64,000 nucleotides of DNA. It comes from Myxococcales bacterium (GTDB lineage Bacteria > Myxococcota_A > Polyangia > Haliangiales > Haliangiaceae). How positions within the stretch are numbered: position 1 is the first letter of the stretch; every line of letters starts with the position of its first letter. The DNA is taken from positions 18,264 through 82,263 of the forward strand of contig JADKKI010000049.1 in assembly GCA_016720595.1 (NCBI GenBank), given 5' to 3'. The position numbers were made by a program, and so were the translations under genes. The notes below the pieces were generated by a model. It was not told where the DNA came from, did no database searches, and worked only from the letters and a program-made list of their open reading frames with translations. Of this stretch, positions 34,757-43,334 are shown piece by piece.

Positions 34757-35662
34757 GTGCCACGCGGTTCGAAGAGCGACCCGACCGAGAGTGGCGTGCT
34801 GGTCTATCCGCGCCTGCCGGTGCCCGAGCAGCAGGGCCGACAGAGCGAGCCCCGGATCCCGCGTGGCGGGCGCCCGGTGAGCACGAAGAAGCTCGCCGCG
34901 ATCGCGGGTGGAGGGCTGGTCGCGGGCATCGTGATCGGGTTCCTGCTCCGGCCTTCGCTCGCTCCCGACAAGCGGATCGGCAAGCTCGAGGACGCGGCGG
35001 CCGAGGCCGCGAAGGCCGCGGGGATCCAGAAGGATCGCGCGGACCAGCTCGACCAGCAGATCAGCAAGGCGGCGGCCAAGCAGAAGGACCTCCAGGCCGA
35101 GCTCGCCACGGCGAAGCAGGCGCAGAGCCAGCTCGCGGACAAGGCGGCCGACGCCGAGAGCAAGGCGAAGGAGGCGACCGCGGTCCAGGACAAGCTCAAG
35201 GCCGCGATCGACAAGTCTTCCGGATCGGTGTCGACGGAGGGCGAGGAGATCCACCTCCAGCTCGTCGATCGCGTGCTGTTCAAGGTCGGCGACGATCAGC
35301 TCACCGACAAGGGCAAGGCCGTGCTCGGCAAGGTCGCAGCTGCGCTGAAGGATCTGCCCGACAAGCAGGTCTGGGTGCAGGGCCACACCGACGACACGCC
35401 GATCGTGGTGCCGCCACCGCCGAAGAAGCCGATCAAGGGCGCGCCGCCACCCACGGTGCGGTTCGCCACCAACTGGGAGCTGTCATCGGCGCGCGCGCTC
35501 ACCGTGGTCCACTACCTGCAGGACACCGCGAAGCTCGATCCGTCGCGGCTCGCTGCCCTCGCGTTCGGTCAGTACCGCCCGATCTCTCGGTCCAACAAGG
35601 CGGTCAATCGCCGGATCGAGATCGTGCTGTATCCGCATCGCGCGGTGATCGAGAAGAAGTAG
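34757..35662 (+). CDS. OmpA-family peptidoglycan-binding protein with coiled coil
   Basis: 301 residues starting at GTG 34757. Cytoplasmic N-terminus, one membrane helix (about 46-65), a long Ala/Lys/Glu-rich coiled coil (about 75-165), then an OmpA C-terminal domain (about 175-295) with WVQGHTDDTPI, ARALTVVHYL and RRIEIVLYP. This is a MotB-like layout and suggests an inner-membrane anchor that reaches peptidoglycan. The OmpA domain has a Pro-rich insert (VVPPPPKKPIKGAPPP). It follows ggt closely. Its 3' end overlaps the convergent acyltransferase gene by 59 bases. Confidence 0.85.
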   Translation: MPRGSKSDPTESGVLVYPRLPVPEQQGRQSEPRIPRGGRPVSTKKLAAIAGGGLVAGIVIGFLLRPSLAPDKRIGKLEDAAAEAAKAAGIQKDRADQLDQQISKAAAKQKDLQAELATAKQAQSQLADKAADAESKAKEATAVQDKLKAAIDKSSGSVSTEGEEIHLQLVDRVLFKVGDDQLTDKGKAVLGKVAAALKDLPDKQVWVQGHTDDTPIVVPPPPKKPIKGAPPPTVRFATNWELSSARALTVVHYLQDTAKLDPSRLAALAFGQYRPISRSNKAVNRRIEIVLYPHRAVIEKK

Positions 35663-36860
35663 CGGGCTCGTCGGCGACCAGGAACCGCGCGGCTCTCCGC
35701 GAGACCGAGATCGCGAACCGATCGATCGTCCGCGACATCGCATAGGCCACGCCGACGCAGAGGACCGCGGTGACCGCGAAGTCGAGCGCCATCGCCTGGT
35801 GATACTTCATGGTCGTCCAGGTCTTCAGCATGATGAAGGCCGAGACCGAGTACATGAGCGGTTGGTGCGTCAGGTAGAGCGAGAAGCTGATCTTGCCGAG
35901 GAACGTCAGGGGCCGCGTGGACAGGGCGCGCTGGAGCTTGCCCGACTTGAGGACCGCGACCATGACGAGGAACGCGGCGAGCACGCGCATCACCACCATC
36001 GCATCCGGCTTCGCGAACCACGGCGCCAGGTCGCGGAGCGGCGCATAGAACGCGGTCTCGTTCGTGTAGCCGCCGAGGATCGCGGCGAACACCAGCAGCG
36101 CCACCGGCCACCACGCGTTGGTCACCGACCACGACGAACGGGTGGCGAGCATGACCCCGAGGAGGAACGCGCAGAAGAAGTCTCCGAAGTCGCCGCCGAA
36201 CTTCGAGAAGCACAGCGCACCGACCAGGATGACGAGCCAGCGCTGCCGCAGGCCGGTGACCACGACCGCCGTTCCGAAGCTGAGCATCGACCCGAGGAAC
36301 TCGATCGACATCGTCCACAGGACGAGGTTCATCAGCTCCCACGGTCGGCGGATCGAGACCCAGGTGGTGACGAGGCCGTCCCACAACACTCCGCCCAGGC
36401 GAATCTCGTCCTGGAACAGGATCGAAGGAACCGCGATGTCGGCGGCGAGGTTCAGCGCCGAGGACTCCTTGATGTTGTACAGCGAGAACTCGCGGAGCAC
36501 GACCACGAGGAGGATCGACGCCATCGCAGGGATCACGAGGCGGAAGTACCGGGCGGCCGCGAGCCGATAGATGATGTTCGGATTGCGGGTCCGGAAGAAC
36601 GTGACCGTGAGGACGTAGCCGCTCAGCACGAAGAAGATGCAGACGGCGAAGTTGCCGTCGTAGAGGCCGCGCAGTGGAGAGCCGCGCAGCAGCGCCATCA
36701 GCCGCGAGTGCGTGTGGACCGTCACCGTGTTGGGGCTGATCGCCTCCGGGTAGAACAGGGTGAAGAAGTGGTGGAAGAACACGACCAGTGCCGCCAGCCC
36801 GCGGAGGCCTTCCAGGTACGTCTCGCGAGTGCTCTCGGTCTGTGGACCGGGGGCCGACAT
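35604..36860 (-). CDS. Acyltransferase-3 family membrane protein
   Basis: 418 residues, about ten membrane helices, of the family that O-acetylates or acylates sugars and cell-surface polymers. The N-terminal motif YLEGLRGLAALVVFFHHF contains the family R-G-x-A-A segment and the membrane His; RYFRLVIPAM fits the second conserved Arg region. The chosen ATG leaves a short N-terminus before helix 1. Its C-terminal residues are encoded in the overlap with the OmpA gene, so the tail is poorly conserved. The acceptor is unknown. Confidence 0.85.
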   Translation of the reverse strand: MSAPGPQTESTRETYLEGLRGLAALVVFFHHFFTLFYPEAISPNTVTVHTHSRLMALLRGSPLRGLYDGNFAVCIFFVLSGYVLTVTFFRTRNPNIIYRLAAARYFRLVIPAMASILLVVVLREFSLYNIKESSALNLAADIAVPSILFQDEIRLGGVLWDGLVTTWVSIRRPWELMNLVLWTMSIEFLGSMLSFGTAVVVTGLRQRWLVILVGALCFSKFGGDFGDFFCAFLLGVMLATRSSWSVTNAWWPVALLVFAAILGGYTNETAFYAPLRDLAPWFAKPDAMVVMRVLAAFLVMVAVLKSGKLQRALSTRPLTFLGKISFSLYLTHQPLMYSVSAFIMLKTWTTMKYHQAMALDFAVTAVLCVGVAYAMSRTIDRFAISVSRRAARFLVADEPATSSRSPRDADTARSRSGD

Positions 36861-36973
36861 TCGATGACTTAGTGATGGAACCAACGGCGAGTCAATCCCC
36901 GCACCGGCCCATCGAGGTAGTGGGACGGACCCGGGTGGGGCTAAGATGGTGGCAGGTGTCCGCCGCAAGCCAC

Positions 36974-38353
36974 ATGCAATCGCCCGATGCGATCGCCGAG
37001 CTCGCGCGGATCTGGAAGCGGTACGAGGGAGATCCCGACGGGGCGATCCACGCGATCACCGAGACCGCGGCGCGGGCGCTCAAGGTGGCGCGCGCGAGCG
37101 TGTGGCTGCTGTCGGAGGACGCGACGGAGATGACCTGCGTCGATCTCTACGAGGCGGCGGAGCACCGCCACTCCGCCGGGGTCGTGCTGCGCTCCGTGGA
37201 CTTTCCGCAGTACTTCGCGGCGATGCTCGAGGAGGAGACGATCGCCGCCGAGGATGCCCACACCGATCCGCGGACCAGCGAGTTCTCCAAGCCGTACCTC
37301 GGACCGCTCGGCATCGGCGCGATGCTCGATGCACCGATCCGCACCGGCCTGCGCCTGGTCGGCGTGCTGTGTCACGAGCACATCGGGCCCACGCGCGTGT
37401 GGGGCCTCGGCGATGCCAAGGACGCCGCGTTCCTGGCGAGCCTCGCCTCGCTGACCCTCGAGCTCAAGCACCGAGCGATGCGCGAGGCGCTGCTCGCGGC
37501 CACGCTCGAATCGACGGGCGAGGGCATCCTGGCCTCGGACGACAAGTCGGTGCTCGCGTACAACCAGCGCTTCCTCGACATGTGGAAGCTCGACGCCAAG
37601 GCGATGCGCTCGTTCGAGGGCGTACGCAACTACATCTCCGCGCGGACCGCGATGTCGGGGCTCGTCGGCGCGGCGAACGAGGCGTTCGCTGGCGAGGCTG
37701 GCGAATCGATCGACGTGCTCGAGCTCGATGATGGCCGCGTGTTCGAGCGTGCGAGTCGCCCGCAGCTGATGGGCCCGAAGGTCGTCGGACGCGTGTGGAG
37801 CTTCCGGGACATCACGGCGCAGCGGCGCGCCGAGGCCGCGCTCCGAGCGAGCGAGGCCAAGATGCGCGATCTCGCGATCCGCGATGGGCTCACCGGGCTG
37901 TTCAATCGCCGGCACGTGCTCGAGCTGCTGAACGAGGCGATCGCACGGTCGCTGGTCGCCGGCGAGCGGATCAGCATCGGCCTCGTGGATCTCGACTACT
38001 TCAAGAAGGTCAACGACGAGCTCGGGCACCTCGTGGGTGATGCGGTGCTCCGTGACTTCGCGAAGCAGCTGATGCAGCGGTTCCGCGCCAGCGATCACGT
38101 CGGCCGCTACGGCGGAGAGGAGTTCCTGGTGGTGCTGCGCGGGGCCAACACCTCGGCGGCGGCCCGGATCTTCGACGAGGTCCGGAGGGGCTTTCACACC
38201 CGGGAGTTCGGCGACGTGCCGAAGTACACGTTCAGCGCCGGGATCGCGGAGCTCGGCGTCGATGGTGCGGATGCGATGGAGCTGCTCGGGCGGGCCGATG
38301 TCAGGCTCTACGAGGCCAAGCGCCTCGGCCGCGATCGCACGATCAGTGGTTGA
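36974..38353 (+). CDS. Diguanylate cyclase with GAF and PAS sensor domains
   Basis: Makes cyclic-di-GMP. 459 residues. A GAF domain (about 20-165, starting at IHAITETAARALKV) and a PAS-like region (about 175-290, with ILASDDKSVLAYNQRF) precede the GGDEF domain, which carries an intact GGEEF active site, the DYFKKVNDELGH segment and the inhibitory I-site RASD five residues before GGEEF. It should be active and product-inhibited. The start is uncertain: ATG 36875 or GTG 36956 also fit, but the ATG at 36974 leaves room for promoters toward the divergent acyltransferase gene. It ends 5 bases from the convergent double-receiver gene. Confidence 0.88.
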   Translation: MQSPDAIAELARIWKRYEGDPDGAIHAITETAARALKVARASVWLLSEDATEMTCVDLYEAAEHRHSAGVVLRSVDFPQYFAAMLEEETIAAEDAHTDPRTSEFSKPYLGPLGIGAMLDAPIRTGLRLVGVLCHEHIGPTRVWGLGDAKDAAFLASLASLTLELKHRAMREALLAATLESTGEGILASDDKSVLAYNQRFLDMWKLDAKAMRSFEGVRNYISARTAMSGLVGAANEAFAGEAGESIDVLELDDGRVFERASRPQLMGPKVVGRVWSFRDITAQRRAEAALRASEAKMRDLAIRDGLTGLFNRRHVLELLNEAIARSLVAGERISIGLVDLDYFKKVNDELGHLVGDAVLRDFAKQLMQRFRASDHVGRYGGEEFLVVLRGANTSAAARIFDEVRRGFHTREFGDVPKYTFSAGIAELGVDGADAMELLGRADVRLYEAKRLGRDRTISG

Positions 38354-38358
38354 GGCGG

Positions 38359-39144
38359 CTAGACCTGGCGCTCGACGAAGTTGACGAGGTCGGCATCGGC
38401 CGCGTTGACCAGGGTCTCGACTCCCTCGATCTCTGGAGCTCGCTCGCGTGCGAACACGAGGATCGGGATCTGATCGAGCTCCGTGGCCGCGCGCATGTCG
38501 CGGACGACATCGTTGACGCCATCGGACTTGAGATCGAGCAGGATGGCGCGCGGCCGCAGCGCGCGGGCGAGCCGTGAGATCTGGACCAGCGCCCGTGTCA
38601 TCGAGACCACCGTGTAGCCACGTGCGGAGAGCAAGAGATCGAGCTGCTGGAGGCGGCTGCGATCGTGCTCGACGATCAACACCACCCCGCGCTCTGCCTG
38701 CACGGGGGTGACCTTGGGCACCGAGACGAACGGGAGGGTCTGGCTGATCGACTTGTGCGCGTCGCGGGAGCGATAGACGGCGAGGGCGACCTTGTTCAGG
38801 AGCTCGTCGACATTGAACGGCTTCTCCACGACCTCGCTCGCGCCGAGGGTCTGGAGGTTGACGTTGAGCCCATGGACCGCGGTCATGATCAGCACCGGAA
38901 CGGCAGCGAACGAAGGATCCTCGCGCAGCGCCTGCAGGAACTGGCGCCCGTTCATGCCGGGCATCATCAGATCGAGGAGGATCGCATCGGGCCGCGCGGC
39001 GTGAACGCGCTCGAGCGCGGTCTCCCCATCGACGGCGAGATCGACCACATAACCCTCGTCCGCGAGCACCTGACCGAGGGTCTCGCGCACCATCGGCTCG
39101 TCGTCGACGACGAGCACCCGCCCTTCCTTCGCTTGCGATGCCAT
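38359..39144 (-). CDS. Response regulator with two receiver domains
   Basis: 261 residues. The first receiver (about 9-125) has VLVVDDE, phospho-acceptor Asp in LLDLMMPGMNG, and Lys in VVEKPF, so it should be phosphorylatable. The second (about 150-258) starts VVLIVEHDRS, with the acidic pair partly changed, and has ILLDLKSDG at the acceptor site; the later motif has no clear Lys-Pro. No DNA-binding or enzymatic output domain is present. It is divergent from the PP2C cluster with a 52-base gap, and its partner kinase is not in the window. Confidence 0.88.
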   Translation of the reverse strand: MASQAKEGRVLVVDDEPMVRETLGQVLADEGYVVDLAVDGETALERVHAARPDAILLDLMMPGMNGRQFLQALREDPSFAAVPVLIMTAVHGLNVNLQTLGASEVVEKPFNVDELLNKVALAVYRSRDAHKSISQTLPFVSVPKVTPVQAERGVVLIVEHDRSRLQQLDLLLSARGYTVVSMTRALVQISRLARALRPRAILLDLKSDGVNDVVRDMRAATELDQIPILVFARERAPEIEGVETLVNAADADLVNFVERQV

Positions 39145-39196
39145 TCCGTTCGCGCAGCGTACCACCCAGCCTGGGGCGGGGTGTACCATCGCTCCG

Positions 39197-39673
39197 ATGT
39201 CGTCGACGACACCGCCACTGGCCATGGGCTACGAGGCGCTTCGTCCGAAGATCTTGCAGCGGTTGCTCGATCTCCGCGCGACGCTCGACCCCTCGCTGGG
39301 CCGGCTCGACGACCCCACGGCGCGCGCGCAGATCAGCGCGGTGCTCGATCACCTGGGGAACTTCATCGCCACGGGGGATCTCGGGCTCCACCGTGCGTTC
39401 CTCCACACGTTCATGGCGATGCGTGCGGCGGAGGCGCAGAGCCCGGCCTCGGTGCTCGCGATGTTGGTGGCGATCGGTGACACGGCTGCTCAGGTGGCGC
39501 AGGACGAAGGTGCCGGCACCACGGAAGGCGCCGAGCTGACGCTCCTGCTCACGCGGGTGACCGCGAGCACGGCGCGTGCGGTCAACGACTTGATCGCGGA
39601 CGAGCTGACGCGGCGCCTGGGGCAGTGGGGCGAGCTGTCGAAGAAGGAGCGGGAAGGGAGCAAGCGGAAGTGA
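39197..39673 (+). CDS. Conserved helical protein, first gene of PP2C cluster
   Basis: 158 residues, family not recognised. Ala/Leu-rich and predicted to be all helical, with no signal peptide or membrane helix; repeated patterns such as RAFLHTFMAMRAAEAQ and LTLLLTRVTASTARAVND suggest a helical bundle. Ends with a Lys/Arg-rich tail. The next gene (PP2C phosphatase) starts inside its stop codon (GTGA), so the two are translationally coupled. Likely a partner or scaffold of the phosphatase. Confidence 0.68.
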   Translation: MSSTTPPLAMGYEALRPKILQRLLDLRATLDPSLGRLDDPTARAQISAVLDHLGNFIATGDLGLHRAFLHTFMAMRAAEAQSPASVLAMLVAIGDTAAQVAQDEGAGTTEGAELTLLLTRVTASTARAVNDLIADELTRRLGQWGELSKKEREGSKRK

Positions 39674-41514
39674 CGGGGGCGTCCACACCCGCCGTCCGCG
39701 TGGCCGGCGACACCAACGTCGGCAAGGTGCGCACCGCCAACGAAGATTCGATGATCGTCGATCCGATGCGCGGCCTGTTCGTCGTGCTCGACGGCATGGG
39801 TGGCGCGAACGCCGGTGACATCGCCTCCCAGATGGCGCGCGATGCGATCGCGGAGTTCGTGCAGCACCGACGCTCGACGATGCCGATGCGCGCGCTGCTC
39901 GAAGGCGCGATCCAGGCCGGCTCGGCGACCGTGTTCGCGGCGGCGCAGGCCAATCGCGAGCAACACGGGATGGGCACGACCTGCGTCGCATGCCTGATGC
40001 CCGATCCCACACATGCGCTGATCGGTCATGTCGGCGACAGCCGGGCCTATCTGCTGCGCGGCGGCCGGCTGCAGACGCTGACGCGCGATCACACGATCGT
40101 CGAGGAGCTCGTCGATCGCGGCCTGCTGTCTCCCGAGGAGGCGGATCGCCATCCGTACAAGAACGTGCTGTCGCGCAACCTCGGCGCACGCTCGGAGACG
40201 CGTGTCGATATCGTCGAGATCGAGCTCAAGCCCGGCGATCGCCTGCTGCTGTGCTCGGACGGGCTCTATGGGTACGCCTCGGCAGAGGGCATCCAGTACA
40301 TCCTCGGCTCCGGTGACGCACCCGATCACGTGGCGCGCGATCTGATCGATCTCGCGCTGCGCGGCGGGGGAGGGGACAACGTCACCACGATCGTGATCGA
40401 GGCCCCGCAGGCGCCGCCGAGCTCGACGCAGATGGTGCAGACCAACGGCGCGGTGGCGTGGTGGCAGCGCCGCCAGCGGTTCCTGCACGTCGCGAAGGAG
40501 CGCGGCCTCACGCGCAATCCGATCGTGCGCGGGCTCGAACCCAACGAGGCGCTCGAGCTGATCGCGCTCAGCCTGTGTCAGGCGATCTTTCACGATCTCG
40601 AGAAGTCCACGGGCGTCAACGTGTGGACGTTCGCGCAGAACCTCGCGGGCGGCTGGTTCGAGCGCGGGGGCGACTGGGCGCCCCTCCGCGGCATGATGGA
40701 CATCCTCGGCACGAGCTCGCGCACCGTGGTCGACGAGATCCGGACGATCGAGCCGCAGCTCGGATTCCTCCTCGACGTGGCGGTCAGCCGCGCGCTCGTG
40801 GTCGCGGAGCTCGCGCTCGGTGGCCTGCTCGCGGAGCGGCTGCGCCAGGTCGATACCGATCTGATCCACCTGCACACGGCGAATCAGGAGACGATCGATG
40901 CGCCGGAGGAGATGCTCGACACGGGCGAGCGCTTCATCGAGCGGCCCACGATCCCGTTCCTCCGCCCGGATCGGCCGGTCACCAACTCCGGCGAGTCCGC
41001 GGAGGTGCTGTCCGCGATCGAGAAGACCCTGACGATCGCGCGCGCCCGGACGGCACCGCGCGCCGAGCTGGTCAAGCAAGTGCTGAGCGCGCTCGAGGCA
41101 ATCGCCACGGATGGCAGCGCGAGCTTCGCGACCTCGGTGCTCGCCGCGCGTGACCTCTACGGCGTGCGCACCGTCGACGACAACGGGATCATGCCGCTGT
41201 TCGATGCGCTGGATCAGGCGCGGATCCTGACCGCCTCGAGCGTTCACCAGATCACGGCCACGGAGCTGACGCGTGCCCGGGTGCTCCGCGCCGTGAGTGC
41301 AGCCCACCAGCGCCTGGTCGGTGCAGCCACCGGGCTGGTGCTCGAGGCCGCGGCGCCCTTCACGGAGAAGCTGCGCGATGCACAGGCGCTGACCTCGGAG
41401 CTGCGCGATCAGGTGGCGAAGGCGGAGAAGAAGCGTGCGGAGCTGGAGCGCCGGTTCGCGACCGGCGTGGACCCGAGCCTGCCGTGGGGCGCCCGCGGAA
41501 CGACGGAGTGGTGA
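39670..41514 (+). CDS. PP2C-type Ser/Thr protein phosphatase with C-terminal helical region
   Basis: 614 residues from GTG 39670, which overlaps the preceding stop. Residues about 10-255 form a PPM/PP2C phosphatase with all metal motifs: GKVRTANEDS, LDGMGG, GHVGDSRAYLLR, LLCSDGLYG and GGDNVTTIV. Residues about 270-614 are long helical segments without a known domain, ending in a coiled-coil (LTSELRDQVAKAEKKRAELERR). Reverses Ser/Thr phosphorylation, and the window has two Hanks kinases, but there is no direct pairing. Part of a four-gene cluster to 42651. Confidence 0.9.
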   Translation: MTGASTPAVRVAGDTNVGKVRTANEDSMIVDPMRGLFVVLDGMGGANAGDIASQMARDAIAEFVQHRRSTMPMRALLEGAIQAGSATVFAAAQANREQHGMGTTCVACLMPDPTHALIGHVGDSRAYLLRGGRLQTLTRDHTIVEELVDRGLLSPEEADRHPYKNVLSRNLGARSETRVDIVEIELKPGDRLLLCSDGLYGYASAEGIQYILGSGDAPDHVARDLIDLALRGGGGDNVTTIVIEAPQAPPSSTQMVQTNGAVAWWQRRQRFLHVAKERGLTRNPIVRGLEPNEALELIALSLCQAIFHDLEKSTGVNVWTFAQNLAGGWFERGGDWAPLRGMMDILGTSSRTVVDEIRTIEPQLGFLLDVAVSRALVVAELALGGLLAERLRQVDTDLIHLHTANQETIDAPEEMLDTGERFIERPTIPFLRPDRPVTNSGESAEVLSAIEKTLTIARARTAPRAELVKQVLSALEAIATDGSASFATSVLAARDLYGVRTVDDNGIMPLFDALDQARILTASSVHQITATELTRARVLRAVSAAHQRLVGAATGLVLEAAAPFTEKLRDAQALTSELRDQVAKAEKKRAELERRFATGVDPSLPWGARGTTEW

Positions 41515-41518
41515 GCAC

Positions 41519-42010
41519 ATGAGCGACACCGACATGGCCGTAGCTGTTGCCGTCCTTCGCGACGAGGTGCTCGACACCGTGGAGCATGGCGATCGCGATC
41601 CGCCGGGCGCCGAGGTGTTCGATGCCCTGCTGCGCACGCTGTCGATCGGCGGCGAGTCCGTGCCGGGCCTCGATCTCACGCTGCACGATTCGGTGTCGCG
41701 GCGCCTCGCCTGGGGAGATAGCGAGGAGGTCGTGCTCCAGGACGCCGAGATGGTGTTCGATCGCCTGCTGGTCGCCGTCGAGCGCGCGTTCCGCGATCCC
41801 GAGGATCAGATGGTGGTGATCGAGGCGGCGACCCAGGTCGCCGTCACGGTCGCCCGCGTGGTCTCGCTCGCCGCGGTGTCGCGCGCCACCCGTGATCGCG
41901 CCGATCGCCTGCGAGAGGAGATGGCGCAGCGGCAGCTCAAGGACGTCCTCGAGAAGCAGAAGGCGAACATCGCGAAGCTCGAGGCCGATCTGCTCGGCGG
42001 GTTTCGATGA
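41519..42010 (+). CDS. Conserved helical protein, third gene of PP2C cluster
   Basis: 163 residues from ATG 41519, 4 bases after the PP2C stop. Predicted all helical and soluble, with a C-terminal coiled coil (AQRQLKDVLEKQKANIAKLE). No recognised domain. The membrane-protein gene overlaps its stop by 4 bases (ATGA). Its position between the phosphatase and membrane protein suggests an adaptor role; this is inference only. Confidence 0.68.
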   Translation: MSDTDMAVAVAVLRDEVLDTVEHGDRDPPGAEVFDALLRTLSIGGESVPGLDLTLHDSVSRRLAWGDSEEVVLQDAEMVFDRLLVAVERAFRDPEDQMVVIEAATQVAVTVARVVSLAAVSRATRDRADRLREEMAQRQLKDVLEKQKANIAKLEADLLGGFR

Positions 42011-42651
42011 GCGAGCGCCCAATGCACATCCGGATCGCGGCCCTCGCGATGGTGGTGAGCGCCGCGCTCGGCGTCTGGCTGGAGTTCGGCGAGCCGGCCA
42101 GTGACGTCGTCGTGGTGACCGGGATCGTCGCGATGGCGATCCTCGCGTTCGTCACCCCCGTGGCGTTGCTCCCGTTCGCGCGCCGGCGGCTGCCGGGCTG
42201 GTCGGTGATCGGGATCGCGATCTGGCTCGGCGGGGCGGCGATCGCGGGCTTCCTCGCTACCTGGGTCGTGCTGTTCGTGAGCGAGTCCACCTCGTGGTCG
42301 CCGGGCGATCACTGGTTCATCGCCGATCCGGTGCTGCAGGTCGCCGGCCAGATGCTCGTGCTGATCGCGCTGGTCCAGGCGCAGCCCGCGGCCCAGCCGC
42401 CGAGGCCGATCCGCCTCCACGTGATCGCGATCGGGTGCGGTGCGCTCGGCGTCACGGTGATCCTGAGCCAGGTCGGCCTGATGCGCGCCTCGTACACGGC
42501 GATGCCGGTGCTGCGCCACCTTGGCGAGCTGTCGCGCGCCGGTGAGCTGCTGCTGTTCGTGTGGGGCCTCGTCGAGGCCGAGCGCGTGCTGCGCGGCCCG
42601 GACGTCCCGCTCGCGCGCGCCTACATCGCGGGCGGCGGCGGGCCGACGTAG
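42007..42651 (+). CDS. Multi-pass membrane protein, last gene of PP2C cluster
   Basis: 214 residues with about six predicted membrane helices (for example IAALAMVVSAALGVWL, VVVTGIVAMAILAFVTPVALL and LQVAGQMLVLIALV). No recognised family. It overlaps the previous gene by 4 bases, so it ends a tightly coupled unit of four genes from 39197. The 3' end overlaps the convergent gene at 42621-43334 by 31 bases. Confidence 0.72.
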   Translation: MSERPMHIRIAALAMVVSAALGVWLEFGEPASDVVVVTGIVAMAILAFVTPVALLPFARRRLPGWSVIGIAIWLGGAAIAGFLATWVVLFVSESTSWSPGDHWFIADPVLQVAGQMLVLIALVQAQPAAQPPRPIRLHVIAIGCGALGVTVILSQVGLMRASYTAMPVLRHLGELSRAGELLLFVWGLVEAERVLRGPDVPLARAYIAGGGGPT

Positions 42652-43334
42652 CGACCGCTGCAGATCGCCTGATCGACCTCGGGGAGGATCTCGGCGCGGG
42701 CGCGCATGATCGAGCTGTCGAGCTCGTTCTTGAACCACAGCAGGCGGAGGAACGCGATCACGGTGAGGATGGCGATGATCACGGGGATCGCTGGCCACGC
42801 TCCACCGGCGAGCGCCACACCGGCGCCACCCACGCCCGCCACCAGGCCGAGCTTGGCCTTGCTGACATCACCGCCCCACTTCGCGGCCACACCCGAGGCG
42901 ACGCCGTCGTAGGTGGGCTTGGTCGCGGAAGACACCACGGTGACGTCCTGCGACATCGTGGTGCCGCCGGTCTTGAGCGCGGCCGCGATCGCCTCGCAGA
43001 ACGTGCCCTGCATCTTCTTCGCCATGAACTCGGCCTGATTCGGATTGGTCCGTAGCAGGTTCGTCAGCATCAGGCGCGCCTGCGCGTAGCTGTAGCTCGA
43101 CGAGAAGGTCTTCGCGACGGGGATCATGACGATGCCGAGCCCGAGGAGCACGAGGCCGTACGAGGCCAGGGTCTTGAGCGTGTTCGAGCCCTCCTCCTTC
43201 TTCTCGGCCTTCTCGGTGCCGTCGCCCTCTTCCTCCTGGGCGGAGGCGTCGGCGCACACGGCGCACAGGGTGGCGAGGCCGAGCACGAGACCGGCGAGGC
43301 CGGCGAACTGGGTGCGCTTGCGGTTGCGGTTCAT
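42621..43334 (-). CDS. Membrane protein with signal-like N-terminus, unknown
   Basis: 237 residues. A signal-like hydrophobic start (LAGLVLGLATLCAVCADASA), an acidic EEEGDGTEKAEKKEE stretch, then two membrane helices (about 55-75 and 175-200). Between them lies a helical region with TNPNQAEFMAKKMQGTFCEA. The arrangement is reminiscent of MotA/TolQ-like proteins but I cannot confirm it. The start codon overlaps the PilZ-receiver stop by 4 bases (ATGA), so the two are one unit and probably work together. Confidence 0.66.
   Translation of the reverse strand: MNRNRKRTQFAGLAGLVLGLATLCAVCADASAQEEEGDGTEKAEKKEEGSNTLKTLASYGLVLLGLGIVMIPVAKTFSSSYSYAQARLMLTNLLRTNPNQAEFMAKKMQGTFCEAIAAALKTGGTTMSQDVTVVSSATKPTYDGVASGVAAKWGGDVSKAKLGLVAGVGGAGVALAGGAWPAIPVIIAILTVIAFLRLLWFKNELDSSIMRARAEILPEVDQAICSGRYVGPPPPAM

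Noticed and set aside
36941..40189. 1082-residue open frame on the minus strand across the diguanylate cyclase, receiver and PP2C genes
   Set aside because: Rich in Arg/Pro/Ala with no domain and crossing several real genes on both strands; a product of high GC with few stops.
39490..41679. 729-residue minus-strand frame
   Set aside because: Opposite the PP2C phosphatase, whose metal motifs and coupled neighbours are clear.
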